Shown here: positions 52,560-62,117 of the stretch, one piece after another
Layout: every line of letters starts with the position of its first letter
How positions within the stretch are numbered: position 1 is the first letter of the stretch
Source of the DNA: Phil1 sp964612925
Lineage (GTDB): Bacteria; Bacillota; Clostridia; Christensenellales; CAG-138
Assembly (NCBI GenBank): GCA_964612925.1
Contig: CAZTFU010000006.1
Span: 1 to 64,000 of the forward strand
DNA: 64,000 nt
Direction of reading: 5' to 3'
Notes under the pieces: model-generated
Seen by the model: only the letters and a program-made list of their open reading frames with translations
Database searches by the model: none
Told to the model about the DNA's origin: nothing
Made by a program: the position numbers and the translations under genes

Positions 52560-53861
52560 ATGCCAAATAAGGCCGAACGCGAAGCTAAACGCTTTACCAA
52601 AGAAGAAAAGTCCTGGATAATGTATGACTGGGCGAACTCCATTTACGCAACGAACATAATGGCAGCCATATTCCCGATTTACTTTGCCATGCAGGCAAAC
52701 GAAACGGGCAATATGCTTTACGGCTTTGCCGTAAGCGCGGCGGCACTTGTGGTTGCCGTGCTTGCGCCTATACTCGGCGCGGTGGGCGATTTTTCGGGCA
52801 TGAAGAAAAAGCTGTTTTCGGGCTTTCTCATCGTCGGCCTTGTGTTCACGGCGGTAATGGCCGCATTCGAGGATTGGCGGCTGATGCTTATCGGCTTTAT
52901 CCTTTCGAAAATAGGCTTTTCGGGCACCTGCCTTTTCTATGATTCATTCCTGACGGATGTTACCACGCCCGACAGGATGGACCGTGTTTCCTCTTGGGGA
53001 TACGCAATGGGCTATATAGGCGGCAGCACCATTCCGTTTATAATATCGATCGCCATAATGCTGCTAATGAACCAAAGCGTGCTTTCTTATAAAATTGCCA
53101 TACTTATTGTCGTTGTGTGGTGGGCGATATTCAGCATACCCTTCCTTAAAAACGTAAAGCAGAAATACAGCGTTGACAAGCCGCCCAAGGCCCTTGCGAG
53201 AGAAGCCTTCCGCAATGCGTGGAAAACGTTTAAGGACATAATGAAGGATAAGAAGATACTGTTCTTCATAATAGCATATTTCTTCTATATAGACGGTGTT
53301 GACACCATAATATCCATGGCCACGAATTACGGCGAAACGCTCGGACTTGGCGCAATAGGCATGATACTTGCGCTGCTTGTAACGCAGATAGTTGCCGTGC
53401 CATTCAGCATACTTTTCGGCAACCTTGCCAAAAAGGTCGGCGCAATGAAGATGATAACGATAGCCGTGTGCGTGTATTTTGTCATAACGATACTGGGCTT
53501 TTTCATGGGGCTGAATATAGAACAGGCGCAGCTTGTGGGCGGCGATATAGAGCTTGCAACAAAGCAAAGCAGTGTATTGTTCTGGATACTTGCAACGCTT
53601 GTCGGCACCGTGCAGGGCGGCATACAGGCACTTTCACGCAGCTATTTCGGTCAGCTTATTCCGCCCGAGCGTTCGAATGAGTATTACGGCTTCCTTGATA
53701 TATTCGGTAAATTCTCCTGCGTTATCGGCCCCGCACTTTATGCCGCAACATATGCGGCGACCGGCAGGGCATCGCTTGGCATACTCAGCATAATAGTGCT
53801 TTTCTTTGCGGGCATAATCGCACTTATGATGGGAAGGAAATATATGAAAGCCGGTGAGTAA
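52560..53861 (+). CDS. UMF1 (Atg22-like) MFS transporter
   Basis: A 433-residue, 12-span major facilitator of the UMF1 family, related to fungal vacuolar effluxer Atg22. The N-terminal SWIMYDWANSIYATNIMAAIFP and the later GTVQGGIQALSRSYFGQLIPPERSNEYYGF are family hallmarks. In fungi Atg22 exports amino acids; the bacterial substrate is unknown, though amino-acid export would fit the host. GGAGGG precedes the start. radC overlaps its end by eight bases. Confidence 0.88.
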   Translation: MPNKAEREAKRFTKEEKSWIMYDWANSIYATNIMAAIFPIYFAMQANETGNMLYGFAVSAAALVVAVLAPILGAVGDFSGMKKKLFSGFLIVGLVFTAVMAAFEDWRLMLIGFILSKIGFSGTCLFYDSFLTDVTTPDRMDRVSSWGYAMGYIGGSTIPFIISIAIMLLMNQSVLSYKIAILIVVVWWAIFSIPFLKNVKQKYSVDKPPKALAREAFRNAWKTFKDIMKDKKILFFIIAYFFYIDGVDTIISMATNYGETLGLGAIGMILALLVTQIVAVPFSILFGNLAKKVGAMKMITIAVCVYFVITILGFFMGLNIEQAQLVGGDIELATKQSSVLFWILATLVGTVQGGIQALSRSYFGQLIPPERSNEYYGFLDIFGKFSCVIGPALYAATYAATGRASLGILSIIVLFFAGIIALMMGRKYMKAGE

Positions 53862-54600
53862 CGCCGTGGAAGGATTGGAAGGACACAGGCAAAGACTTAG
53901 AGAAGAATTCCTTGAAAAGGGTGTTGCGGGCATGAAGGAAAGGGATGTTCTCGAACTTTTGCTTACATATGCAATACCGCGAAGAGATGTACAACCGCTG
54001 GCGACTGCGCTTTTGAGGGCTTACGGCAGCTTATCAAAGCTGTTGAAGGCACACCCGAAGGAGCTGTGTCAATTTGACGGCGTAGGAGAAAGAACGGCCG
54101 TGTTTATTTCGCTTATAGGCGGCATACGCAGTCTGCGCAGGTACCCCAAGGAAATGCAACCGTTGACAAACGTATACAGCGCGGTAAACTTCTGCGCCGA
54201 AATGTTTGAAAATGCCGCAAATGAAGAAATGCATATGGTGTGCCTTGATGCGCAAAAGCGTGTTTTGCACTGCGACAGGATAGCCACGGGCATTATCAAT
54301 TCTATTTCGATACATCCGCGCACGGTGGTGGAGATAGCACTTCGCCACGGGGCCGTGTATGTTATACTCTGCCATAATCACCCAAGCGGCATGGTCTACC
54401 CGTCAAACGATGATAAAACCGCTACGGACAGCATAGATGTGGCACTTCTCAGTATCGGAATAGAGCTATATGACCATATTATTGTTGGGGACGGTATAAC
54501 ATACAGCATAAAGCGGGAAAAGACAATGGATATCGACCCGAACTGGAGAGACGTATTGAAAAGGCTTAATGAACAGGAGGGGGAGGAATATGAACTCTGA
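53854..54600 (+). CDS. radC: RadC family JAB/MPN protein
   Basis: A 248-residue RadC. The N-terminal helix-hairpin-helix domain (ELLLTYAIPRRDVQPLATALL ... FDGVGERTAVFI) precedes the JAB metal site CHNHPSG (about residue 172) with the downstream DHIIVGDG. RadC is no longer thought to be a classical repair protein and its function is unsettled. The GTG start overlaps the MFS gene, with a second GTG four codons later as an alternative. The phosphohexomutase start lies within its last codons. Confidence 0.9.
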   Translation: MSNAVEGLEGHRQRLREEFLEKGVAGMKERDVLELLLTYAIPRRDVQPLATALLRAYGSLSKLLKAHPKELCQFDGVGERTAVFISLIGGIRSLRRYPKEMQPLTNVYSAVNFCAEMFENAANEEMHMVCLDAQKRVLHCDRIATGIINSISIHPRTVVEIALRHGAVYVILCHNHPSGMVYPSNDDKTATDSIDVALLSIGIELYDHIIVGDGITYSIKREKTMDIDPNWRDVLKRLNEQEGEEYEL

Positions 54601-56356
54601 TTTGGAAAAGGATAATGAAAGCATACGGGAGTATCTTCGTTGGCGAGCGCAAACTTGCCTTGATGCGGAGCTTGAAGGTGAGCTTGCATCAATAGAAAAC
54701 GAACCCGATAAAATAAAGGAAAGGTTCTATAGGCCGCTTGAATTTGGCACAGCGGGGCTTAGGGGCATTATAGGCGCGGGAACCAACCGAATGAATGTAC
54801 CCGTTGTAAGGCGGGCAACGCTCGGCCTTGCGGATTACATACTCGACTTTGAAAACGGGGCTGAACGCGGCGTGGCCATCGCATACGATTCGCGCAACAA
54901 AAGCCGCATCTTTGCCGAAACCGCCGCACTTACGCTCTGTGAAGCGGGGATAAAGACATACCTATATGATTCTTTGAGGCCGGTACCCATGCTTTCGTAT
55001 ACGGTGCGTTCACGCAACTGTATTGCGGGCATTGTAATAACCGCAAGCCATAATACAAGCGAATACAACGGTTACAAGGTATATTGGCAGGACGGCGGTC
55101 AGGTGAACCCGACCCATGCCAAGGCTATATACGAGCGCATATGCACCCACGATTATTTTGAAGAAGTGAGTATAAGCGCGTGGCAGGCACGGCAAAACGG
55201 CCTTTTGACAATGCTTTGTGACACGGATGATGAACCCTATTACCGCGACACGCTTAGCGTTTTGCAATGCGCGGAGCTGCTGCATGAACACGGCGATGCG
55301 GTGAAGATAGTATATACGCCGCTTCATGGCAGCGGAAATAAACCCGTGCGTACAATACTCAATCTTGCGGGGCTGTCAAACGTATACACGGTAGCCGAAC
55401 AGCAGGAACCCGATGGCAATTTTCCCACCGTAGCCGCGCCGAATCCGGAGGATCCGAATGCGTTTACGCTTGCGCTTGAGCTTGCACGGGCAAAGCAGGC
55501 GGACATTATAATTGCCACAGACCCCGATGCGGATAGGATGGGCCTTGCCGTGCGGGATAACGATGGCCGTTATTGCGTGCTTAGCGGCAACAAAATAGGT
55601 TGTTTGCTTTTATATTATATTTTGAGTGCCATGCAGCGGCGCGATGCAATACCCAAGGATGCATTTGCTGTAAAAAGCATCGTTTCCACACGCCTTGCGG
55701 ATGCAATATGCGCGCATTTCGGCATAAGGGCAGTGAATACGCCCACGGGCTTCCGCTTTATTTCGCAGGCCATAGAGAACAGCCGTGCTACTGGCGAAGG
55801 CACGTTTGTATTCGGCTTTGAGGAAAGCTACGGCTTCCTTGCGGGCGGGTATTCACGGGATAAGGATGCCGTGTGTGCCGCTCTCCTTGCGGCGGAGGCG
55901 TGCGCATATTACAAAACCCAAGGTAAGACCCTTCTTGACGCAATGGAAGAAATAGCTACGATGTGCGGCCATTTCACCGAGGGTGCAAAAAGCTATACTC
56001 TCGGCGGCATGGAGGGCATGCAACGCATAGCGGGTGCAATGCAATCGTTAAGGCGGGACATTCCCCGCGAATTCGGCGGTATAACCGTTAATAGGTTTGA
56101 GGATATGCTTTCGGGTGCGGCGGTAGATTTTACACTGGACGCGGAAACTCCGATTAAAAGCGAAGTCGTCGGCATGGATGCCGTGCGCTTTTTGCTTGAT
56201 AACGGAGCGTGGGTATGTATAAGACCGAGCGGCACGGAGCCTAAGCTTAAACTTTATGCGGGTGCAAACGCAAAAACGGAAGAAGAAGCGAAGCTTATCA
56301 CACAGCGTATTATGAATGCGGCGGACGATAAGTTGAATGTACTTATGAAAGGATAG
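54590..56356 (+). CDS. Phosphoglucomutase/phosphomannomutase
   Basis: A 588-residue alpha-D-phosphohexomutase of the long (PgcA-like) group, interconverting glucose-1- and glucose-6-phosphate (or mannose forms). The phosphoserine loop is TASHNTSEYNG (about residue 148), the metal loop DPDADRMG, the sugar-binding loop FGFEESYG and the phosphate-binding loop RPSGTEPKLK. The ATG at 54590 follows GGGGGAGGA and overlaps radC, so earlier in-frame starts are rejected. Confidence 0.93.
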   Translation: MNSDLEKDNESIREYLRWRAQTCLDAELEGELASIENEPDKIKERFYRPLEFGTAGLRGIIGAGTNRMNVPVVRRATLGLADYILDFENGAERGVAIAYDSRNKSRIFAETAALTLCEAGIKTYLYDSLRPVPMLSYTVRSRNCIAGIVITASHNTSEYNGYKVYWQDGGQVNPTHAKAIYERICTHDYFEEVSISAWQARQNGLLTMLCDTDDEPYYRDTLSVLQCAELLHEHGDAVKIVYTPLHGSGNKPVRTILNLAGLSNVYTVAEQQEPDGNFPTVAAPNPEDPNAFTLALELARAKQADIIIATDPDADRMGLAVRDNDGRYCVLSGNKIGCLLLYYILSAMQRRDAIPKDAFAVKSIVSTRLADAICAHFGIRAVNTPTGFRFISQAIENSRATGEGTFVFGFEESYGFLAGGYSRDKDAVCAALLAAEACAYYKTQGKTLLDAMEEIATMCGHFTEGAKSYTLGGMEGMQRIAGAMQSLRRDIPREFGGITVNRFEDMLSGAAVDFTLDAETPIKSEVVGMDAVRFLLDNGAWVCIRPSGTEPKLKLYAGANAKTEEEAKLITQRIMNAADDKLNVLMKG

Positions 56357-56368
56357 TGTGAAGAGGAA

Positions 56369-57754
56369 TTGGAAAACAACGGCAGTGAAAATGTAAAGGA
56401 CATACAGGAACAGCAATACAGGCGCATGACGAACGACCCGATAAGCCGCGTGGTGCTTTCAATGGGCATACCGGCTGTTATCGGAATGCTGGTAACATCC
56501 ATATATAACAGTGCCGATACCTACTTTGTAGGTCAGCTCGGCACAAGCGCATCGGGTGCGGTGGGCGTTGTATTTTCGTTGATGAACATAATCCAAGCCG
56601 TGGGCTTTACGATTGGGCAGGGCGCAAGCAGCCTTATATCACGCCGACTCGGCGAAAAGGAATACGACAAGGCCAATAGAATAGCAAGCACGGCACTTTT
56701 GCTCGGCGTGCTGTTCGGACTTATAATACTCGGCGCGGGGCTTATATTCCTTGATCCGTTCATGCGGCTGCTCGGTGCAACGGAAACCATGCTTCCATAC
56801 GCAAAGGCATATGCCAATTATATACTTTTGGCGGCACCGTTTATGGTGATATCATTTGTGCTTAACAACCTTCTTCGCGCCGAGGGCAAAATAAAATACG
56901 CAATGATAGGCATAAGCACGGGCGGATTGCTTAATATTGCACTTGATCCGCTGTTCATTCACACGTTCGCTCTCGGCACGGCAGGTGCGGCCATAGCAAC
57001 GGCGATAAGTCAGCTTGTAAGTACCCTGATTTTGCTTGCGGCCTATTTCCGCAAGAATTTTACGGTTGTGCAGCCAAGACCGCGGCATATTGAATTTAGC
57101 GGCAAAATGCTTGCGGATATATTCAAAACGGGTCTGCCTGCACTGCTCAGGCAGGGACTTGCAAGCGTTGCAAGCGTTGCGCTCAACCGTAGCGCAATGG
57201 TTTACGGCGATGCCGCCGTTGCCGCAATGAGCATAGTCAGCAAGGTGTTTATGCTTATATTCTCTGCCGCACTCGGCATAGGACAGGGCTATCAGCCTGT
57301 TGCGGGGTACAATTACGGCGCAAGGAAATACAACCGCGTGCGCAAGGCATTTCGCTTTACGCTTATATTCAGCGTTTGCGTAATGGGCGCGGCAAGTATA
57401 GCTGCGTTCATATTTGCCCCGAACATAATTACATTGTTCCTGCCGGGCGACCCCGAAGTAATAAAAATAGGTGCACTTGCGCTCAGAATGCAGTGCATCG
57501 CCATGCCTACGGTTCCAATAGTGGTCGTGTGCAACATGACATTCCAGTCCGTCGGAAAGGCGGCGGCGGCAAGCTTCCTTTCCTCGCTGAGGCAGGGCGT
57601 ATTCTTCCTGCTGTTTATACTTATACTGCCGCCGATATTCAAACTTACCGGTGTACAGTGCGCACAGGCCGCGGCGGATATTTGCACGTTCCTTGTGGCA
57701 ATACCCATGGGAATATCATTCTTTAGGCACATGCCCAAAACGGATGAAGAATAA
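56369..57754 (+). CDS. MATE family efflux transporter
   Basis: A 461-residue, 12-span MATE antiporter. Halves start with MGIPAVIGMLVTSIYNSADTYFVG and, in the second, TGLPALLRQGLASVASVALNRSA. It is closer to the DinF/NorM-like clostridial group than to the pump at 34263 (low mutual similarity by eye). The start is a TTG preceded by GAGGAA at short distance; the first ~20 residues are polar, so a start a little further in is possible. It lies 12 nt after the mutase. Confidence 0.86.
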   Translation: MENNGSENVKDIQEQQYRRMTNDPISRVVLSMGIPAVIGMLVTSIYNSADTYFVGQLGTSASGAVGVVFSLMNIIQAVGFTIGQGASSLISRRLGEKEYDKANRIASTALLLGVLFGLIILGAGLIFLDPFMRLLGATETMLPYAKAYANYILLAAPFMVISFVLNNLLRAEGKIKYAMIGISTGGLLNIALDPLFIHTFALGTAGAAIATAISQLVSTLILLAAYFRKNFTVVQPRPRHIEFSGKMLADIFKTGLPALLRQGLASVASVALNRSAMVYGDAAVAAMSIVSKVFMLIFSAALGIGQGYQPVAGYNYGARKYNRVRKAFRFTLIFSVCVMGAASIAAFIFAPNIITLFLPGDPEVIKIGALALRMQCIAMPTVPIVVVCNMTFQSVGKAAAASFLSSLRQGVFFLLFILILPPIFKLTGVQCAQAAADICTFLVAIPMGISFFRHMPKTDEE

Positions 57755-57779
57755 GACCGAGAATAAGGCTTAAATGGAA

Positions 57780-57813
57780 ATGGCTCGCTTGATTGTTCAA
57801 ACGGGCCGTTTTT
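57780..57813 (+). terminator. Terminator after the second MATE gene
   Basis: ATGGCTCG (57780-57787) pairs, with two G-T wobbles, with CGGGCCGT (57802-57809); T residues follow. Confidence 0.65.
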
Positions 57814-57858
57814 GATTGTGTATGCTTTTGAGAGAATGTCGCAGTGCTTTTTGCGGCT

Positions 57859-58260
57859 TTATTTGGCTAAAACGCTCAGCACGGCCTTGCGTTCAAAGTC
57901 GGGATATATGAGCGCGGCGGCCGCATTTGAACCGCCGTACAGCTCCATGAATGCAGAAAGACCAAATCGGTCTATGTAATGCCTGACATAGGCACCCGAA
58001 TACTCGTATCCGCCGTTGTCGGCAAAGGTATCCTCGTCAAGCAGACTGCTTATGGGTGGGGCGGCTTCAACGGAAATATTATCAGGCTCTATCTGTTCGG
58101 CGTAGTACAGCGCAATGCCTTCGGCGCACCACAGCGGCGCGGTATTATTTGGCAAAGGCTTCATCCGCCTTATCATGAGAAATGTTGAAGTATTCTGACA
58201 TTGTACGGCACTCCCGATGATAAATATTGTGCTTAGTATAGCATTGCGTGCATTATGCAA
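57859..58260 (-). pseudogene. Remnant of a gluzincin (peptidase MA-like) gene
   Basis: A 133-residue frame whose body resembles the part of a peptidase MA/gluzincin domain that follows HExxH: PLWCAEGIALYYAEQ, then YSGAYVRHYIDRFGLSAFMELYGGS. The HExxH helix, signal peptide and everything before it are missing; the first 40 residues look like non-coding sequence read through. No ribosome-binding site is seen, and the glnN promoter lies just upstream in the other direction. I read it as a decayed 3' gene fragment, though a short functional protein cannot be excluded. Confidence 0.55.
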
Positions 58261-58303
58261 TCAACACGGCATAAAAATAATATATTATTTTTCAAAAACC
58301 GTA

Positions 58304-58332
58304 TTGAGATATGCGCACTCTTGAATTATAAT
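58304..58332 (+). promoter_or_regulatory. glnN promoter
   Basis: TTGAGA (58304-58309), a 17-nt spacer and a perfect TATAAT (58327-58332). Confidence 0.75.
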
Positions 58333-58367
58333 ACTGAAATTATATTGAACTTGAGGGGGAAAGCAGT

Positions 58368-60452
58368 ATGCCAACTAAGTTTGAATTCGGTTCAATGGTA
58401 TTTAATGAGGCCGTCATGCGTGAACGCCTTGCGGAGGATACATATGCTGCGCTGAAGGATACCATAAAGCGCGGTGCACCGCTTGCAAGACATATTGCAA
58501 CGCCTGTCGCCGCCGCAATGAAAGAATGGGCAATAGAAAAGGGCGCGACCCATTTTACCCATTGGTTCCAGCCGCTTACAGGCATTACGGCGGAAAAGCA
58601 TGAGGCGTTTATTTCTCCCGGTACAAACGGCGGAGCCATACTTGATTTTTCGGGCAAGGAGCTTGTTATCGGCGAATCGGATGCATCAAGCTTTCCTTCG
58701 GGCGGGCTTAGAGCCACGTTTGAGGCTCGCGGCTACACCGCATGGGATCCTACCGCCTATGCTTTTATAAAAGAGGATACGCTGTGCATACCGACCGTAT
58801 TTTTATCCTATGACGGGGATGCACTTGATAAAAAGACGCCGCTTTTGCGCTCCGCACAGCTTATAAATAAAGAAACATTGCGCCTTGTTCACTTAATGGG
58901 CAGGGATGATATCGGCCGCATAACGCCGTGCGTGGGCGCGGAGCAGGAATATTTTCTTGTGGACAGCCGACTTTGGGCAAAAAGACGTGACCTTGTGCTC
59001 TGCGGCAGGACGCTGTTCGGCGCGAAGCCCGCAAAAAGTCAGGAGCTTGACGACCACTATTACGGCACGCTTGATACAAGGGTAAAATCCTTTATGGCGG
59101 AGCTTGACAGGGAACTGTGGAAGCTTGGTGTGTTTGCCAAAACCGAGCATAAGGAGGTTGCACCCGGGCAGCATGAGCTTGCGCCCGTGTTCAGCGGCGC
59201 GAACAGCGCAACGGATCACAATCAGATTATAATGGAGCTTATGAAGCGCATTGCGCCGAAGCACGGCATGGTCTGCCTGCTGCACGAAAAGCCCTTTGCA
59301 CGCATGAACGGTAGCGGAAAGCACAACAACTGGTCACTCAGCACGGACAGCGGTGAAAATTTACTGAACCCCGGCAAGGAGCCGGACAAAAACACGCTTT
59401 TCCTGTTATTGCTTACGGCCGTAATAGCCGCAGTGGATGACCATCAGGATCTTCTGCGCTTTAGTGCAAGTTCATATTCAAACGATCTGCGCCTTGGCCA
59501 AACGGAAGCACCGCCGGCCATAATATCCGTTTTTATAGGGGATGAGCTTGGCAAGATAATGGAAACCATATCAAAGGGCAGCGACTATTGCGGCGAAGAA
59601 GCGCAGTTTATAAGCATGGGCGTTGAGGCCATGCCCCGTGTAAAGGCGGACAATACGGACAGAAACCGCACGTCTCCATTCGCATTTACGGGCAACAAAT
59701 TCGAATTTCGTATGCCGGGCAGTGCACAGTCGATTGCCGATGCAAACATTGTTATAAATACAATAGTCGCGCAGGCCGTAGCGCGCTTTGCGGACGTGCT
59801 TGAAGCGGCGGAGGATAAGGAAGCTGCCGCGCATGAGCTTATACGCAGCGAATATGAAAAGCACAAGCGCATTGTTTTCAGCGGAAATTGCTATGGCGAG
59901 GAATGGCGCGAGGAAGCCCGCCGCAGGGGACTTTATGAGCTGAATACCACAATTGAGGCGCTTGAACGCTTTGCTGCGGAGGAAAATGTGGAACTTTTCA
60001 GCGGGTACGGAATATTTTCAAGGCGGGAAATGCTTTCACGCTACGAGGTATCGCTTGAGACATATGCAAAGCTTGCCGAAATAGAAGGCCGAACCATGCT
60101 TGAAATGACCTCCGCCGAAATAATGGGTGCGGTAAGCCGCGCACAGGGAGAGCTTGCCAACAGCATATGCGCAAAGCGCAATGCGGGCATAGAGCCCGCG
60201 GCGGAGGTGAAACTGCTAAAACGCGGACAAGAGCTGCTTGAGGGGCTTTGCACCGCAAGCGATAAACTCGGTGAAGCACTGCACCGTGCAGAGAGTGCCG
60301 AAAATGCGCATGAGCGTGCCTGCCGCTGTCGTGACGAGGTTATGGACGCAATGGATAAACTTAGGAACATTGCCGATGAGCTTGAGCGTGTAACGCCGCG
60401 TGCGGCTTGGCCGTTCCCGAATTATGAACAGCTGCTGCTGAACGTGGAGTGA
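58368..60452 (+). CDS. glnN: Glutamine synthetase type III
   Basis: A 694-residue GSIII, which makes glutamine from glutamate, ammonia and ATP. Family features are FEFGSMVFNEAVMRERL at the N-terminus, GGLRATFEARGYTAWDPT, the catalytic EQEYFLVD glutamates, the KTEHKEVAPGQHELAPVF segment and NGSGKHNNWSL. GSIII is common in Bacteroidetes and some Clostridia. GAGGGGGAAAG precedes the start. With the NADP-type gdhA 258 nt downstream it forms an ammonia-assimilation pair, though each has its own promoter. Confidence 0.96.
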   Translation: MPTKFEFGSMVFNEAVMRERLAEDTYAALKDTIKRGAPLARHIATPVAAAMKEWAIEKGATHFTHWFQPLTGITAEKHEAFISPGTNGGAILDFSGKELVIGESDASSFPSGGLRATFEARGYTAWDPTAYAFIKEDTLCIPTVFLSYDGDALDKKTPLLRSAQLINKETLRLVHLMGRDDIGRITPCVGAEQEYFLVDSRLWAKRRDLVLCGRTLFGAKPAKSQELDDHYYGTLDTRVKSFMAELDRELWKLGVFAKTEHKEVAPGQHELAPVFSGANSATDHNQIIMELMKRIAPKHGMVCLLHEKPFARMNGSGKHNNWSLSTDSGENLLNPGKEPDKNTLFLLLLTAVIAAVDDHQDLLRFSASSYSNDLRLGQTEAPPAIISVFIGDELGKIMETISKGSDYCGEEAQFISMGVEAMPRVKADNTDRNRTSPFAFTGNKFEFRMPGSAQSIADANIVINTIVAQAVARFADVLEAAEDKEAAAHELIRSEYEKHKRIVFSGNCYGEEWREEARRRGLYELNTTIEALERFAAEENVELFSGYGIFSRREMLSRYEVSLETYAKLAEIEGRTMLEMTSAEIMGAVSRAQGELANSICAKRNAGIEPAAEVKLLKRGQELLEGLCTASDKLGEALHRAESAENAHERACRCRDEVMDAMDKLRNIADELERVTPRAAWPFPNYEQLLLNVE

Positions 60453-60459
60453 TATCGGT

Positions 60460-60494
60460 AAGACCGTTCGATAAGTAAGTCGGGCGGTCTTGTT
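60460..60494 (+). terminator. glnN terminator
   Basis: AAGACCG (60460-60466) pairs with CGGTCTT (60485-60491), followed by a short T-rich tract. Confidence 0.55.
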
Positions 60495-60599
60495 GCGTAT
60501 ACGGCACTTATTCGAAGCGATTTTATGAAATCAAAGCGGCTGATTTGTGATATCATTGAAAAATGCTCGAGAAAAAGTCATTATAAGGAAACAATTAAC

Positions 60600-60628
60600 T
60601 TGACATTAGTATACCTTAGATTTATGAT
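60600..60628 (+). promoter_or_regulatory. gdhA promoter
   Basis: TTGACA (60600-60605), a 17-nt spacer and TATGAT (60623-60628), near consensus, in line with a highly expressed gene. Confidence 0.8.
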
Positions 60629-60635
60629 AAGCTTG

Positions 60636-60680
60636 ATGCGGGGTGTGCAGGGCCAAACCCTTGCGCATCTCTCAGAATAA
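60636..60680 (+). CDS. Possible 14-residue leader peptide of gdhA
   Basis: An ATG lies at the expected transcription start, 7 nt after the -10, opening a frame MRGVQGQTLAHLSE that stops at 60678-60680. It contains two Gln codons and a Glu codon, and overlaps a GATGCG/CGCATC hairpin. It may be a leaderless attenuator peptide or chance. Confidence 0.25.
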   Translation: MRGVQGQTLAHLSE

Positions 60681-60710
60681 AAAGCATTTTTTATATTTGG
60701 AGGTACTACA

Positions 60711-62057
60711 ATGAACGCGTACATTCAGGAAGTCCTGGAGAAGGTTGAAAAGCGCGACAAGAATGAGCCTGAATTCCTTCAGACTGTTGAAGAGGTTCTC
60801 AAATCCCTTGAGACCGTTATCGATCAGCATCCCGAATATCAGAAGGCCGGTCTGCTTGAACGCCTTGTTGAGCCCGAGCGTGTGATAGAGTTCCGCGTAC
60901 CCTGGGTGGATGATGCGGGTAACGTCAATGTCAACCGCGGCTTCCGCGTGCAGTTCAACAGCGCAATCGGCCCCTATAAGGGAGGTCTGCGCTTTGCTTC
61001 TCACGTAAATCTTTCCGTTATGAAGTTCCTTGGCTTCGAACAGACCTTTAAGAACAGCCTTACCAGCCTGCCCATGGGTGGCGGCAAGGGCGGCAGCGAC
61101 TTTGACCCCAACGGCAAGAGCGATGCCGAAATCATGCGTTTCTGCCAGAGCTTCATGACTGAGCTCTATCGTCACATCGGTCCCAACGTGGACGTTCCCG
61201 CCGGTGACATCGGCGTAGGCGGCCGCGAGATCGGTTACCTGTTCGGCCAGTATAAGCGCATCCGCGGTGCTTATGAAAACGGCGTACTTACCGGCAAGGC
61301 TCCCTCCTTCGGCGGCAGCCCCTTCCGTCCGGAAGCTACCGGTTTCGGTGCCGTTTACTATCTCTGCGAAGTTCTCAAGCATGAGAATGACACCATCGAG
61401 GGCAAGACCATCGCAATCTCCGGCTTCGGCAACGTTGCTTGGGGCGTCTGCAAGAAGGCTGCTCAGCTCGGTGCAAAGGTCGTCACCTTGGCAGGTCCCG
61501 ACGGTTACATCTACGATCCCGACGGAATCGCTACCGAAGAGAAGATCAACTACATGCTTGACATGCGTAACAGCGGCCGCAACAAGGTCCAGGATTATGC
61601 CGACAAGTTTGGCGTACAGTTCTTCCCCGGCCAGAAGCCCTGGGGTCAGAAGGTTGACGTCTGCATGCCTTGCGCATACCAGAACGAAATCGGCATGAAG
61701 GAAGCCGAGCAGATGATCGCCAACGGTCTTAAGTACTACATCGAAGTTGCCAACATGCCCACCACCAACGAAGCTCTGTACTTCCTGATGGACAAGGGTC
61801 TCATCGTTGCTCCTTCCAAGGCTGTTAACGCGGGTGGCGTTGCCGTTTCCGGTCTCGAAATGAGCCAGAACTCCGAGCGCCTTACCTGGAAGCCCGAAGA
61901 AGTCGACGAGAAGCTGCACACCATCATGGTCAACATCCATGCCGCATCCGAAAAGGCTGCTGCCGAAGCAGGTCTTGGCTACAACCTGGTTGCCGGTGCA
62001 AACATTGCCGGTTTCAAGAAGGTTGCCGATGCTATGATGGCTCAGGGTATCGTCTGA
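60711..62057 (+). CDS. gdhA: NADP-specific glutamate dehydrogenase
   Basis: A 448-residue hexameric (type I) glutamate dehydrogenase, joining 2-oxoglutarate and ammonia or running in reverse. The catalytic region MGGGKGGSDFDPNGKSDAEIMRFC has the key lysine, followed by the nucleotide-binding ISGFGNVAWG; the residues around it and the length fit the NADP enzyme. A strong GGAGG site and AUC/GUU-rich codon use point to high expression. The gene has its own strong promoter, a short structured leader and copy 2 of the five-hairpin repeat beyond its end. Confidence 0.96.
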   Translation: MNAYIQEVLEKVEKRDKNEPEFLQTVEEVLKSLETVIDQHPEYQKAGLLERLVEPERVIEFRVPWVDDAGNVNVNRGFRVQFNSAIGPYKGGLRFASHVNLSVMKFLGFEQTFKNSLTSLPMGGGKGGSDFDPNGKSDAEIMRFCQSFMTELYRHIGPNVDVPAGDIGVGGREIGYLFGQYKRIRGAYENGVLTGKAPSFGGSPFRPEATGFGAVYYLCEVLKHENDTIEGKTIAISGFGNVAWGVCKKAAQLGAKVVTLAGPDGYIYDPDGIATEEKINYMLDMRNSGRNKVQDYADKFGVQFFPGQKPWGQKVDVCMPCAYQNEIGMKEAEQMIANGLKYYIEVANMPTTNEALYFLMDKGLIVAPSKAVNAGGVAVSGLEMSQNSERLTWKPEEVDEKLHTIMVNIHAASEKAAAEAGLGYNLVAGANIAGFKKVADAMMAQGIV

Positions 62058-62117
62058 TAAACCGCCAAATATTCAATAGATCATTAACCTTAGGGGGCAG
62101 CACAAACGCTGCCCCTA

